Both the position numbers and the translations under genes were made by a program. A DNA stretch of 64,000 nucleotides, from assembly GCA_003151535.1 (NCBI GenBank), contig PLXT01000052.1, positions 1 to 64,000 of the forward strand, written 5' to 3'. This DNA is from Methanobacterium sp. GTDB lineage: Archaea; Methanobacteriota; Methanobacteria; Methanobacteriales; Methanobacteriaceae. The notes beneath the pieces were generated by a model. It had not been told where the DNA came from and did not search any database. It worked only from the letters and a program-made list of their open reading frames with translations. This document shows positions 32,786 to 41,710 of this stretch, piece by piece. Positions within the stretch are counted from its first letter, which is position 1. Each line of letters opens with the position of its first letter.

Positions 32786-35701
32786 TTATTTGCTACCACT
32801 AAATAACCACATATACTGTCCTGTGGGATCTTGCATATTTTTCCCCACTATTGGACTGAAATTCGGCCTTTTAGCTGCTATTTTATTCCTATTCTCTTTT
32901 GATACAAATCCTTGACCTACCATCCTTTGGTCAATAATGGCACTTGCGTTATTTGGTGTTATCCAGCTACTTAACATAGCTTTGGTTTGTTTTTCTAACC
33001 TCTCAAGATTTTTAAAAGAGTGTTCCAAAACCCATAAAGCCATAGCCATTGCCATAAGTAAATCATCATGATAACCGTCCATGTGATCTGGGCGACCATT
33101 TTTATATACAAACGTTTTCATTTCTGAAACCATTCTTATCGATCTAATTTTAATGATATTATTTCTAACCTTTTCTTCAAAGTTGGCAATCATTTGTAAA
33201 CGTATACCGCTTACTTGAAGCCCAGGAACTTTATCATCCTTTTTAAACGACTCCATTTGTTTTTGCTTACTGGATAATATTTTACTATTAAGCGTATCAT
33301 AATGTAATCGTTTGTAACCGAATTCAATAAGTTTTAGAACTGTTGAAACACCCATACCACCAGTGATATCCACAATTGTATAAGCTTTATACAAGTCACC
33401 ATATTCTTCAACAATCTGAGCCAATAAATCTGGTTGTATGTGTCCTTGATATTCCATGACTTCTTCCATGGTTGTAAAATCAACTATAACTATTGTTGAT
33501 GAATCCTCACCATCGCCCCTCGAAACATCGCAGCTTAAAATGTATTGGTGACCTTCTTCTGGTTCTTTCCAAATCCAAATTTCACTATCACCCCCACGAA
33601 CAATAATAGGGTCTTGAACATTTAATTTTGTTTGTCGATCAATTTCCTTTTCATCAATTACGTTACCACCACTACCTATAAATGATACATCTAACTCTTG
33701 GGCGATCATTTGGGCGTTATTATTCATACCACGACACATTTCTTCATACCAAGATGATGTTGGTTTATACTCTTGTTCAATCATCTTTGAGTATGAATCG
33801 AATGAAAATTCAGTCTCTTCTATGACTTCATCCCCTTTAATCCATTTTAAATCCTTATTATATCTTAAATCCTCATACCATTTCATTTCAATGATATTAA
33901 AATTATTCTTAAGGGCTTTGGATTGTGCGTATGTTTCGTAATATAATTTATCCATACCGTTTGGTGTAGATATAAGAGTGGCCTTACCACCAGTATTATG
34001 GCTTATCATCCCATTAGATATAAAGGAATTAGTTTCTGGTACATGTAAATCATACGTATAATCATTACTCTTACTAATAGATACTATCTCATCAATGTAA
34101 AATTTTTCATTGTTTGATATTTGATCTCTAAGTTTTAATAAGCGTTCTTTTTTAATTTGTTTTCTTTCCAGTCTAAATCCAATTTCTTCATAAAATTTAA
34201 TTGCATAATTAGAATAAATTTTTAAATTATATATTGTACATATATGATTCTTATTACTTAATATTGATGATGCGCTAGTTTTTTGAATTTCTTTTTTTAT
34301 ATGAGAAACTATACCAAAATTTAATAACAATACTTGTAATGTGTTAATTAACTTTTTGGATGTGCTGGAATATCCTATTTCTTTAACTGTTGACATACCG
34401 TCACCGTCAAACATTCCTTGTAGAAAATTCTTAACAACTTCTTTAGGCATTTTGAGTATGGGTAGGGGAATTTCTTTATCTCTAGCGTTATGCTTTTCCA
34501 AGCCAAACTCGCTAAACCAAGCTAGTAGTTCAGTTGAATGAAACATATAGTGTTTTTCGTTAACCTTTTTGAATGGGTTACCCAATTTAGCTGTATCACT
34601 AACCAAAAAATCTATAATATATTTATCGGTGTTAGTTATGCTAATTCCCCCACTTGTAAAATTACCTTCAGCAACAAATAACCCCAATAGGTAAGAAAAG
34701 TCCAAATTTTTACTTAGATCAATCGGAATGTTTACATTCTTTTGATTCAGATGCCTTTCTTTTCCGCTTTTAATCTCAAATATTCCAGAGTTTCCAAATA
34801 ATTGTTGGCCATATTGAAGCACTGGTTTATCCCCCACAACTATATCTTCCATCTTCACCCATTCTTCAACACCATTTTTATCAATTAATAATGGATGTTT
34901 CCAACTACCCTCTAACTCAATGCCTAATTTTGTTTTTATTCTGTATGTTTCCCCATATTCACTTACAAATGTTTGGGTTGCAGGTGTTAAAAGCCCATCT
35001 TTATTACACACAATATGTGGGGTATCTAATTCTGTAAAGCCTAATTTCTCCTTTTCTCTAACCAATTCATTTAACTCAACCAATCCGTTATTTGTTAATA
35101 TTAACGAATCCTTGGTTAAGCAACCTAAAGCGGTTAAAGCAGCACCAAAGACAATTGCACCATCGTCAATATATGCCGCTTCATCCATAACAAGATATGT
35201 TGGAGTAAAACCACGCAAGGCATCTTTAGATGTAGCTACCGCTTTTATTCTACTACCATTGGGTAGCTTTATTTCTCTTATTGAATCTTTAAGGAAAATT
35301 GTTTTTTCCTCTTTACGAGAATCACCATAATATTCTGGCCCCCATACCCAACGTGGAAGTTGTGATACGAAATCTTTGATTTTAGCTAAAAATTCAAATG
35401 CTAACTCTTGTTTATTGGCGATAATAAGTACGGCTTCTGGGTTATCTATATCCGCAAATGATGCTTTGATCGCTAGATAAGCTGCTGTTGTTGTAGATAC
35501 CCCAGCCTGACGAGGTTTTGTAATTAAATTGAAACGATGTTTTTCGTAGGCGAAAATGATTTCTTTTTGTCTTGGGAATAAATTAAACGGAACAAATCCT
35601 TCTTGGGTCTTGTCAAATGTTTCTAAAAAGGTCTCAACTGCATATACTGGACTAGATAAACATTTTGCGTATTCCCTTAAAATTTCATCTCTAGTAAACA
35701 T
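32786..35701 (-). CDS. Large terminase (gp17-like) with LAGLIDADG intein
   Basis: 971 residues, 595 after splicing. ATPase: FPRQKEIIFAYEKHRF (Q-motif region), Walker A TKPRQAGVSTT (61-71), Walker B TYLVMDEAAYID (168-179) and the coupling motif LISTPNGMD after the intein. Nuclease: LSCDVSRGDGEDSS, VVDITGGMGV and DHMDGYHDDLLMAMA. It packages DNA into proheads using ATP. The intein (194-569) interrupts just before the ATPase coupling motif, so the unspliced protein cannot be a working motor. A late-type motif lies 11 bases upstream. Confidence 0.94.
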   Translation of the reverse strand: MFTRDEILREYAKCLSSPVYAVETFLETFDKTQEGFVPFNLFPRQKEIIFAYEKHRFNLITKPRQAGVSTTTAAYLAIKASFADIDNPEAVLIIANKQELAFEFLAKIKDFVSQLPRWVWGPEYYGDSRKEEKTIFLKDSIREIKLPNGSRIKAVATSKDALRGFTPTYLVMDEAAYIDDGAIVFGAALTALGCLTKDSLILTNNGLVELNELVREKEKLGFTELDTPHIVCNKDGLLTPATQTFVSEYGETYRIKTKLGIELEGSWKHPLLIDKNGVEEWVKMEDIVVGDKPVLQYGQQLFGNSGIFEIKSGKERHLNQKNVNIPIDLSKNLDFSYLLGLFVAEGNFTSGGISITNTDKYIIDFLVSDTAKLGNPFKKVNEKHYMFHSTELLAWFSEFGLEKHNARDKEIPLPILKMPKEVVKNFLQGMFDGDGMSTVKEIGYSSTSKKLINTLQVLLLNFGIVSHIKKEIQKTSASSILSNKNHICTIYNLKIYSNYAIKFYEEIGFRLERKQIKKERLLKLRDQISNNEKFYIDEIVSISKSNDYTYDLHVPETNSFISNGMISHNTGGKATLISTPNGMDKLYYETYAQSKALKNNFNIIEMKWYEDLRYNKDLKWIKGDEVIEETEFSFDSYSKMIEQEYKPTSSWYEEMCRGMNNNAQMIAQELDVSFIGSGGNVIDEKEIDRQTKLNVQDPIIVRGGDSEIWIWKEPEEGHQYILSCDVSRGDGEDSSTIVIVDFTTMEEVMEYQGHIQPDLLAQIVEEYGDLYKAYTIVDITGGMGVSTVLKLIEFGYKRLHYDTLNSKILSSKQKQMESFKKDDKVPGLQVSGIRLQMIANFEEKVRNNIIKIRSIRMVSEMKTFVYKNGRPDHMDGYHDDLLMAMAMALWVLEHSFKNLERLEKQTKAMLSSWITPNNASAIIDQRMVGQGFVSKENRNKIAAKRPNFSPIVGKNMQDPTGQYMWLFSGSK
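33995..35122 (-). mobile_element. Intein with LAGLIDADG homing endonuclease in terminase
   Basis: 376 residues beginning CLTKDSLIL (Cys1) and ending GMISHN before Thr+1 (TGGKATLISTPNG). Block B is GSWKHPLLID. The two LAGLIDADG helices are YLLGLFVAEGN and FLQGMFDGDGM. Block F is DYTYDLHVPETNSFISNG. All catalytic positions look intact, so splicing and homing are both plausible. Confidence 0.92.
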
Positions 35702-35712
35702 ATTTCTTTATA

Positions 35713-35720
35713 ATAAATAT
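35713..35720 (-). promoter_or_regulatory. Phage late-type promoter motif (terminase)
   Basis: Core GCATATTTATTATAAAG on the minus strand, 11 bases before the terminase start. Confidence 0.6.
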
Positions 35721-35742
35721 GCAAAATAGATTAAAACTGTTT

Positions 35743-36771
35743 TTAATGCTTTTTAAAGTACCCACACCAAATAAATCTAGCCTGATCGCAAAGTTCAATA
35801 AGATTCTTTTTGTTTAATTTTTGAAAGTTGTATTTCTTAACATTATTAGCAAACTTTAGTTTAGCTACGATGTCAGTAGTATTAGTTTCTTCAGCTTTAT
35901 AAAAATTATTTAACCAAGGGATTTCATGTGATCCGACTAAAGGAATATTTTGACTAACAAAATCTGCAGCCACAATATTGAATGTTTCATTGAAGGATAC
36001 TTGTAGGCCCAAATCCATTTGAGCAACAACCAGTAAAAACAAATCATGTCCTAACCAACCATGTTCTACTAGCTTATGAAGTTTTTGATTTGCAAATAAA
36101 GATCTAATATTGTTTAAAGCGGATTCACCTCTTTCAACTCTACCAGAATTTATATGAAAATGTATTTCTTTATTAACACTATTACCAAACTCTATAGCTG
36201 CAACTGCTTGAATTAATTGATTTTTCATTGGCCTAACTGCCCCAAAACAACCAATATCTATATGATCTTTTTTAAGAGGTATAATATCGGCGATCTTATC
36301 TGCTGGATAATAATTAGGCATATAAATAGAATTGTAAACACCTATTTTATGTAAATCCTGCAACATTTTTTTTGAATTAACCCCTATTGTAACATTATTA
36401 TGAACTAGAGTTTCATATTTGTATATCCAATCCATTGCAATAGTTTCACTTGAAAGAAATGGTATTTCAGAATGTAACCTTATATACCATCTTACAGTTG
36501 GGTGTAATTTGTGTAGGATATCAAATTTTTCAGGCACAACCCATAAAGCTTCAATAATAACATCAGTTGGTTTGTAATTATGTACTTCCCTATCGATATC
36601 ATTATTGTCATTGACTTGTACGAGTTTAGCTTCAACACCATATTCATTTAGCATATCACAAACAAATAATGCACTATTATACAAGCCAGATGAAAATACT
36701 TCTTCATAAGGCATGTCATATAATCTCCTTTTTTTAAGGATAAATAAAATTTTAGATGTAGTATTAGACAT
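35743..36771 (-). CDS. GT-B glycosyltransferase (GT4-like) in the head module
   Basis: 342 residues from MSNTTSKILFILKKR at 36771; the longer frame to 36786 starts with TTG inside the promoter motif. FSSGLYNSALFVCDMLNEYG is a GT-B N-lobe helix; IDIGCFGAVRPMKNQLIQAVAAI and VVAQMDLGLQVSFNETFNIVAADF form a typical C-lobe donor site (E-x7-like). It stands between terminase and virion genes, so it might glycosylate capsid or tail proteins. Target unknown. Confidence 0.8.
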   Translation of the reverse strand: MSNTTSKILFILKKRRLYDMPYEEVFSSGLYNSALFVCDMLNEYGVEAKLVQVNDNNDIDREVHNYKPTDVIIEALWVVPEKFDILHKLHPTVRWYIRLHSEIPFLSSETIAMDWIYKYETLVHNNVTIGVNSKKMLQDLHKIGVYNSIYMPNYYPADKIADIIPLKKDHIDIGCFGAVRPMKNQLIQAVAAIEFGNSVNKEIHFHINSGRVERGESALNNIRSLFANQKLHKLVEHGWLGHDLFLLVVAQMDLGLQVSFNETFNIVAADFVSQNIPLVGSHEIPWLNNFYKAEETNTTDIVAKLKFANNVKKYNFQKLNKKNLIELCDQARFIWCGYFKKH

Positions 36772-36785
36772 AATAGTGCTTTTCA

Positions 36786-36793
36786 ATAAATAT
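36786..36793 (-). promoter_or_regulatory. Phage late-type promoter motif
   Basis: Core TCATATTTATTGAAAAG on the minus strand, 14 bases before the GT4-like gene. Confidence 0.6.
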
Positions 36794-36832
36794 GATGCAC
36801 TACATGAATAATCGTTATTAAAATATTAATTA

Positions 36833-36860
36833 ATAAAAAAACCACTCGGTTGAGTGGTTT
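36833..36860 (-). terminator. Rho-independent terminator
   Basis: Stem AACCACTC/GAGTGGTT with a 4-base loop and a T-run on the minus strand, just past the 397-residue gene. Confidence 0.85.
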
Positions 36861-36865
36861 AAGAT

Positions 36866-38059
36866 TTAAAGATAATCTTCTGATGAATCTTCCTCATGGG
36901 AATCATGCTCCTCTAGGGCTTTATTAAACTCCTCTTCTTGCATATCACGCTTAACACCTTGAATAATTTCTTGTACTATTTTCTTACCCTCTTTGGTTCC
37001 TGCCATTATCTCTTTCATTTGATTGTGAAATTCTTTAGCTGGCAATTTTGCTAATTCTGAATACACATGATGTTTCAAATTAAAATCATCTGCATCTATA
37101 GCCTCTGTGAATTTACCCCAAATAGCTGGTCCTAATCTCATATCCCAAGGTTCGGCAGCTAAAAAATCTGCTTTATTAATAACGTAATTAGCTAATTTTG
37201 AATCTTGTGGTAAGCCATTGGCTGATAACAATTCCATTACACCTTTGACTATTTCATGGATCAATACTGGGAATACCATACCTTGAGCATGTATAACAGC
37301 TTTTGGATTTTCAGGGGTTGGAAAATCAACTTTAACAACACCGCCGCTTACACCATTCTCCATTTTAGGGATAACATAATACATATAGTCAGCTGCTGAC
37401 ATCATTTTATTATACTTGTTGGGTAATCTAGGGTCCATATCAGTAAGCTCTTCTTCAACCATATGAAACATATGATTACATTTTTTTGCGGCACCCTGTG
37501 TCATAGCATTTAAAAATCTTCTTTTATATACTTCCGCATTTGCATTTGAAATATCGTTATGGTTATTAAATTCCATCCCTTCAACTGGCATTGGTTTTGG
37601 ATTCAGTTGAGTACCCTCTAAAGTAATGTTTGGGGTTAATTCAGCAACTATTTCAACGATATCTTCGCTCATATCATATTCTTCTCGTACCATCTTAACT
37701 GCCAATGCTTCCAATTGTTTTTTGTGTTTTTCTTCAGCAGCCATCGTTTCATGGACTAGTGGCATCATTTCTGAAACCAATTTTCCATTATCAATATTAT
37801 CAACGTCAAAAGCTCTCTTATACCTTTTAGCAACTTCATTAAAACGTTGACCCATGATAGTTTCTTCAAAAGAATTTTCATCACCTTCAGGTATAGCTGG
37901 ATGTTTTCCCAATGAATGAGTTTGATTTCTCAAATCTTCTTCCAACTCTGGATGCATTCTCTCACTTATATTTTCTGGATATAAGACATTTTCCTTTAAT
38001 ATTTTTTTAATATTAACTTTATTCAGAGCTTTTTCGGCTAATCTTCTATATTCACTCAT
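36866..38059 (-). CDS. Putative virion protein
   Basis: 397 residues. The N-terminal VNIKKILKENVLYP has an (I/L)xE site like those of packaged proteins. The centre has FLNAMTQGAAKKCNHMFHMV and LIHEIVKGVMELLSANGLP, a hydrophobic helix; the C-terminus is strongly acidic. The gene is last in a five-gene unit that starts at 41334 and closes at a terminator. No family recognised; structural or internal head protein by context. Confidence 0.6.
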   Translation of the reverse strand: MSEYRRLAEKALNKVNIKKILKENVLYPENISERMHPELEEDLRNQTHSLGKHPAIPEGDENSFEETIMGQRFNEVAKRYKRAFDVDNIDNGKLVSEMMPLVHETMAAEEKHKKQLEALAVKMVREEYDMSEDIVEIVAELTPNITLEGTQLNPKPMPVEGMEFNNHNDISNANAEVYKRRFLNAMTQGAAKKCNHMFHMVEEELTDMDPRLPNKYNKMMSAADYMYYVIPKMENGVSGGVVKVDFPTPENPKAVIHAQGMVFPVLIHEIVKGVMELLSANGLPQDSKLANYVINKADFLAAEPWDMRLGPAIWGKFTEAIDADDFNLKHHVYSELAKLPAKEFHNQMKEIMAGTKEGKKIVQEIIQGVKRDMQEEEFNKALEEHDSHEEDSSEDYL

Positions 38060-38060
38060 A

Positions 38061-39143
38061 TTATTTTATGTCTTTAACTTTAATAGTTTTTATAATGTAT
38101 CTATTTTCACTTACTGGAGCCGCTGCTTGGGTTGGAGCAGGAGCAGGAGTTGTAGCTGGTTTAGCAGGTACTTGTTTCGACAAAGTTCTAACACTATTGA
38201 TAATATCATTAACTTTATTTGCAGGCACACCAACTCTAGTAAGCCAAGCTATAATAGCTGCTGATTGAGCATTTGGATTTTGCTTTATATTCGTATATAC
38301 GTCTGAAGGTAATGCTTTATCAATTAAGTCCATCAAATGAGTTACAACGGCTGGCTCTGTTGGTACTGCTGTGCCTTGCGCTGGCGTAGCAGCAGGTGCA
38401 GCATTTGGTAAAGGCTCTTCCTCTTTTAAGTTTCTTTTACCAAATAATGATTCATCCAAATATCTTTTAAATTCTTTAATACCCATGTATTTTTCACCTT
38501 CTTCCATATGAGCTTTGGCTAAGTCTCCAATTGTTTTGAATTTCTTTACTTTACCATTACTAGTATTCACAATAAAGTGTTTACAACCTCTAAAAAATTC
38601 TGGTTTTTTAGAATCAGTTGGTGCTGAACCCGTATTGTCTAATTCTTCTGGTTCTTCAGAAGTTTCTGGTTCCTCAACTTCATCCACAGCCTTTTTCGCT
38701 ACATGTTCCTCAAATTCTTGTAAATTGTAGAGTATATTTTTACCGCTTTCATCTCTTTCATCCAATGAATAAACCGCCATTACCTTTTCTCTTTTTGGCG
38801 TGACGGCTCGGCACATTTGATATTGCTTACCATTAATGGTAAATGGCTTAGATATTTCACCAGTTTTTGAATCTTTAACTTCCGAAAGATAACTAAAATC
38901 TGATGGTTTTAAAACTGTACTTAAATCAGCTTTAATACCCACATTTTCTTTTTGTACTACAATATTAGTATCAGTACCTTTTAAATTATCTGTGGTTTTT
39001 TTTAAATCTTGCTGTGTAGAATAGACAACAGGTTTTTTGACCCCACTAGAAGTTGAGCTTGAACTAGTAGAATTTGACGTATCATAACTTGTTATTCCTT
39101 GACTTAAAGCACCCTCTTTTATTTTATTTTTTTTCTTTTTCAT
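38061..39143 (-). CDS. Putative virion-associated protein, low complexity
   Basis: 360 residues. A lysine-rich start (MKKKKNKIKEGALSQG, again with an IKE site) and Ser/Thr-rich stretch precede a compact part (FTINGKQYQMCRAVTPKREK, FRGCKHFIVNTSNGKVKKF) and two Ala/Pro/Thr-rich linkers around a helical domain. It overlaps the upstream gene by 20 bases and ends one base before the next start. Function unknown. Confidence 0.6.
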   Translation of the reverse strand: MKKKKNKIKEGALSQGITSYDTSNSTSSSSTSSGVKKPVVYSTQQDLKKTTDNLKGTDTNIVVQKENVGIKADLSTVLKPSDFSYLSEVKDSKTGEISKPFTINGKQYQMCRAVTPKREKVMAVYSLDERDESGKNILYNLQEFEEHVAKKAVDEVEEPETSEEPEELDNTGSAPTDSKKPEFFRGCKHFIVNTSNGKVKKFKTIGDLAKAHMEEGEKYMGIKEFKRYLDESLFGKRNLKEEEPLPNAAPAATPAQGTAVPTEPAVVTHLMDLIDKALPSDVYTNIKQNPNAQSAAIIAWLTRVGVPANKVNDIINSVRTLSKQVPAKPATTPAPAPTQAAAPVSENRYIIKTIKVKDIK

Positions 39144-39522
39144 TTTCTAGTACCAAATCTTTTTCGTACAACTTATTTTTAATTTCTTCTAATGTTTCAC
39201 CAAATTGAAAACACATTCTATGTTCAGGATATGTATCGTAATCATTAACATTTTCCCAAGCCAAGGCAACTACACCATCTAAAGCATCCCAAACAGCAAA
39301 CGTATCACTATTTTGAATGACATCTAATTTCAAGTCTGATTTTAAAACCAAAGCCTTTTTAATAAATATATCATGCGGAGGCTCTGGACGACCTGAAGCT
39401 GGGAACGTATCCCAATTTTCACCGTCAATTTTTTCAGTTGAATCGGAAAAAAGAAACTCATAAATATGATTTCCTTTATAATCCTTACCCACATAATTTA
39501 CATATATTAAATATTGTTTCAT
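39124..39522 (-). CDS. Hypothetical protein
   Basis: 132 residues, beta-rich first half (YLIYVNYVGKDYKGNHIYEF) with a Pro-containing loop PASGRPEPPHD, then FAVWDALDGVVALAWEN and a charged coiled C-terminus. It overlaps both neighbours by a few bases and so is co-translated with them. No family recognised. Confidence 0.65.
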   Translation of the reverse strand: MKQYLIYVNYVGKDYKGNHIYEFLFSDSTEKIDGENWDTFPASGRPEPPHDIFIKKALVLKSDLKLDVIQNSDTFAVWDALDGVVALAWENVNDYDTYPEHRMCFQFGETLEEIKNKLYEKDLVLENEKEKK

Positions 39523-39785
39523 TACATTTTAGCTTTTGGGCGTGTCTTAACACCTGGGGTAACATTAGGTAAAAAGGGCTTATCTCTTCTACTAGGCTCC
39601 CTCACAGGTGCTACACTGGGAGCCACCTTTGGTTTTGTCTTTGGCTTTACTTCTGGTGACATATCTTTTCTTTCAAATATACTTAATTTTTTAGATTTAT
39701 CCAATGTTTCACATTCGGATAATACACACTCTTTATAGGCAGTTATTTCATGTAATTTATTTAAAATTAGATCTTTCATGTTCAT
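39522..39785 (-). CDS. Small basic protein with capsid-targeting-like N-terminus
   Basis: 87 residues from the ATG at 39785, which overlaps the previous stop (ATGA). MNMKDLILNKLHEITAY has an amphipathic helix ending in LHE, as in T4 internal proteins. The rest is strongly basic and proline-rich (KPKTKPKVAPSVAP, PSRRDKPFLP, KTRPKAKM), suitable for DNA contact inside the head. The analogy with T4 internal proteins is inference from length, charge and N-terminus. Confidence 0.6.
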   Translation of the reverse strand: MNMKDLILNKLHEITAYKECVLSECETLDKSKKLSIFERKDMSPEVKPKTKPKVAPSVAPVREPSRRDKPFLPNVTPGVKTRPKAKM

Positions 39786-40714
39786 TTTTTTATTGGTACG
39801 CAATTAGGTACTTCTATGCCATTTTTAGTCTTCATCCCATTTTGCTTATAACCAGTCTTGCATGATTTTGGTTCTAACATATCGTTAGAACCCTTTTGAA
39901 ACATATTATTTTTTTTGGGGTTATCTAACATAAAATTTTCATCAACATCAATTAATTTACTCGATGACGGTGGGATTTCGATACCCATTTTTTTAAGCTC
40001 ACCAAAAACGTTAATTAAATTTTCTTCATCCATTTCTTTTAAGCCTTCTAAAAAATTTTCCCTATTTTTATAATCATTATTATAGGCTATCATTTTTGTA
40101 ATAATATGTTTAATTTTATCGTCACCATTATCATACAATGCAATCAATCTCTCAGCATTTATATTATCTAAAGCCATTTCAGTTAATATTTGTTCATCTG
40201 TTGGGGCTGGACTAGGTGCTGGTTCTACGGGAGCTGGATTAGCTGCAGGGTCTTGTGGCTCTGGGGCACTAGCGTCTTGATCACCTTCTTCACCAGCTTC
40301 TCCAGATGATTTTACTTTTTTAATGATATCCTGTTGATCGTTAGGTTGCATTTGAGAGGTATGAGTTGCCGATAATACAGAATTGATTGCAAATTTTTCT
40401 AATTTGAAATCAGGTTGGCCTTGTGCATCACTGTATTTTCTTAACGATTGTCCTAGCTTACCACTTAATTGTTCAATAAATTTTTTTGGGTCGGTATCTT
40501 CATCCGCTTCGACACCAGCATTAAATGGTTCTTTATCGAAAGGTTTATTATCAGGTGTAGCTTGAGCTGTATCGTCAACACCAAAATCAAGAGCTGATGG
40601 TTCTGAAGCAGGTTGTGGCGCAGGTTGTGAATTGTTAGTAGCTGGAGCAGCAGAATTACCACCCAGCTTTAACTTATATTTCCCTTCACTTATTTTATCG
40701 AATAGACTTTTTTT
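39782..40714 (-). CDS. Downstream part of a frameshifted virion-type protein
   Basis: Open for 308 codons from 40708 in the frame that is -1 relative to the 41334 gene. There is no ATG, GTG or TTG for the first 119 codons, though they read as normal protein (SLFDKISEGKYKLKLGG, KKFIEQLSGKLGQSLRKYSD, FAINSVLSATHTSQ). The first in-frame ATG is at 40351. So translation should enter from the upstream gene by a -1 shift at the A9 run 40708-40716, giving about 517 residues. The tail has Pro/Ala linkers and ends in GIEVPNCVPIKK. Function unknown. Confidence 0.7.
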   Translation of the reverse strand, partial: KKSLFDKISEGKYKLKLGGNSAAPATNNSQPAPQPASEPSALDFGVDDTAQATPDNKPFDKEPFNAGVEADEDTDPKKFIEQLSGKLGQSLRKYSDAQGQPDFKLEKFAINSVLSATHTSQMQPNDQQDIIKKVKSSGEAGEEGDQDASAPEPQDPAANPAPVEPAPSPAPTDEQILTEMALDNINAERLIALYDNGDDKIKHIITKMIAYNNDYKNRENFLEGLKEMDEENLINVFGELKKMGIEIPPSSSKLIDVDENFMLDNPKKNNMFQKGSNDMLEPKSCKTGYKQNGMKTKNGIEVPNCVPIKK

Positions 40715-41334
40715 TTATTCTCAGGAGCAAACGTTTCGATAATGTCATCCATAACATTTAATGATTTTGCAATGGATAATTTGTTCTTTAATAATTTTTT
40801 GGCTGGGTTCTTACCTTCTAACATGTCATGAACAGCTTGTTGAACTTCATCCAATTCTGGTTCATCATTAGTTTCTTCAGCATCATCACCATCCACGTTA
40901 CCTTCCAGATTACCTTCATTGGTAAATCCACTACCTTCACTATTGAATCCTGCGACATCTTCTTTTAAAAGATTATCGGTTTGTAGAACATTTATTTCTC
41001 CACTAAGACCATAAGCTTCATACAAACTATTAAATTTAAGACTTAATTGTTTTGTAGCTTTAGCATATGAAGGATATACGAATTCTTTTTTATTTTTTAA
41101 TCCACCTATGTATGAAAAATCTTCAGCAACAAGATCTTTTTTCTTATCTGAAGTTTTAATGTAATATTCATGGTTTTCTCTTACGATACCATAAATCTTG
41201 CCATCAGGTCCAAGCTTTGTTAGTTCAACAACACTTGTCTTTTTATTTTCAACTATGGTTTTAATGCCCATAAGTTCTCTCATGCGCTCTGTTATTTCGC
41301 ATCCCTTAAGGCCAACTGGATTTATTCTATTCAT
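40690..41334 (-). CDS. Upstream part of a frameshifted virion-type protein
   Basis: 214 residues in frame 0. VVELTKLGPDGKIYGIVREN and HEYYIKTSDK form a beta-rich domain; LKFNSLYEAYGL and an acidic stretch follow, then AKKLLKNKLSIAKSLNVMDD. Frame 0 ends five codons past PENKKK. A -1 shift in the A9 run joins it to the long start-less frame downstream. It opens the unit that runs to 36866 and has a late-type motif 14 bases upstream. Confidence 0.75.
   Translation of the reverse strand: MNRINPVGLKGCEITERMRELMGIKTIVENKKTSVVELTKLGPDGKIYGIVRENHEYYIKTSDKKKDLVAEDFSYIGGLKNKKEFVYPSYAKATKQLSLKFNSLYEAYGLSGEINVLQTDNLLKEDVAGFNSEGSGFTNEGNLEGNVDGDDAEETNDEPELDEVQQAVHDMLEGKNPAKKLLKNKLSIAKSLNVMDDIIETFAPENKKKVYSIK
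40708..40716 (-). other. A9 run: predicted -1 frameshift site
   Basis: Nine A on the minus strand read as AAA-AAA-AAA in frame 0 (KKK). Moving back one base gives AAA-AGT and opens 308 codons that lack their own start. One missing A in the assembly would have the same effect. Confidence 0.65.
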
Positions 41335-41348
41335 AAATTATATTTTAT

Positions 41349-41356
41349 ATAAATAT
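41349..41356 (-). promoter_or_regulatory. Phage late-type promoter motif
   Basis: Core CGATATTTATATAAAA on the minus strand, 14 bases before the 41334 start. Confidence 0.6.
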
Positions 41357-41374
41357 CGATTTTTTTTATTAAAG

Positions 41375-41626
41375 TTAATAAACTGTAGGGCTACCCGTTC
41401 TATTATCAATGTTTTCGCCTAATAAGTAACAATTTGTGGTACCTGTACTAGCGCTTATATTAGCTATTTTGATTTTAATTGAAGAACCACCGCCTAAAGT
41501 TAGGCTCACACCATTTAGTGTAAGAGTTGATGTCACCCCGCAATAAATTTCAGTATAACTATGTGCAGTGAAATTCGCGTTTTGTACTGGTACAATAAGC
41601 GAATGTATATCATTCATTAATGGCAT
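41375..41626 (-). CDS. Small beta-rich protein, possible decoration or tail protein
   Basis: 83 residues from MPLMNDIHSLIVP at 41626; the longer frame to 41668 would begin inside the upstream terminator. The sequence alternates as beta strands (LIVPVQNANFTAHSYTEIYC, STLTLNGVSLTLGGGSSIKI) with Gly/Thr turns. It is alone between a terminator and a late-type motif. Small beta proteins like this often decorate phage heads or tails; that role is a guess. Confidence 0.6.
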   Translation of the reverse strand: MPLMNDIHSLIVPVQNANFTAHSYTEIYCGVTSTLTLNGVSLTLGGGSSIKIKIANISASTGTTNCYLLGENIDNRTGSPTVY

Positions 41627-41638
41627 AAGCTTTTTATT

Positions 41639-41646
41639 ATAAATAT
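41639..41646 (-). promoter_or_regulatory. Phage late-type promoter motif
   Basis: Core GCAATATTTATAATAAAAA on the minus strand, 12 bases before the small beta-rich gene. Confidence 0.6.
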
Positions 41647-41657
41647 TGCATAAAAAT

Positions 41658-41682
41658 AAAAAAAGCATCTAAAAGATGCTTT
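41658..41682 (-). terminator. Rho-independent terminator
   Basis: Stem AGCATCT/AGATGCT with a 3-base loop and a T-run on the minus strand, 30 bases past the 247-residue gene. Confidence 0.85.
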
Positions 41683-41710
41683 CTTTAAAATAAACAGTAT
41701 TTCTAAAGGC

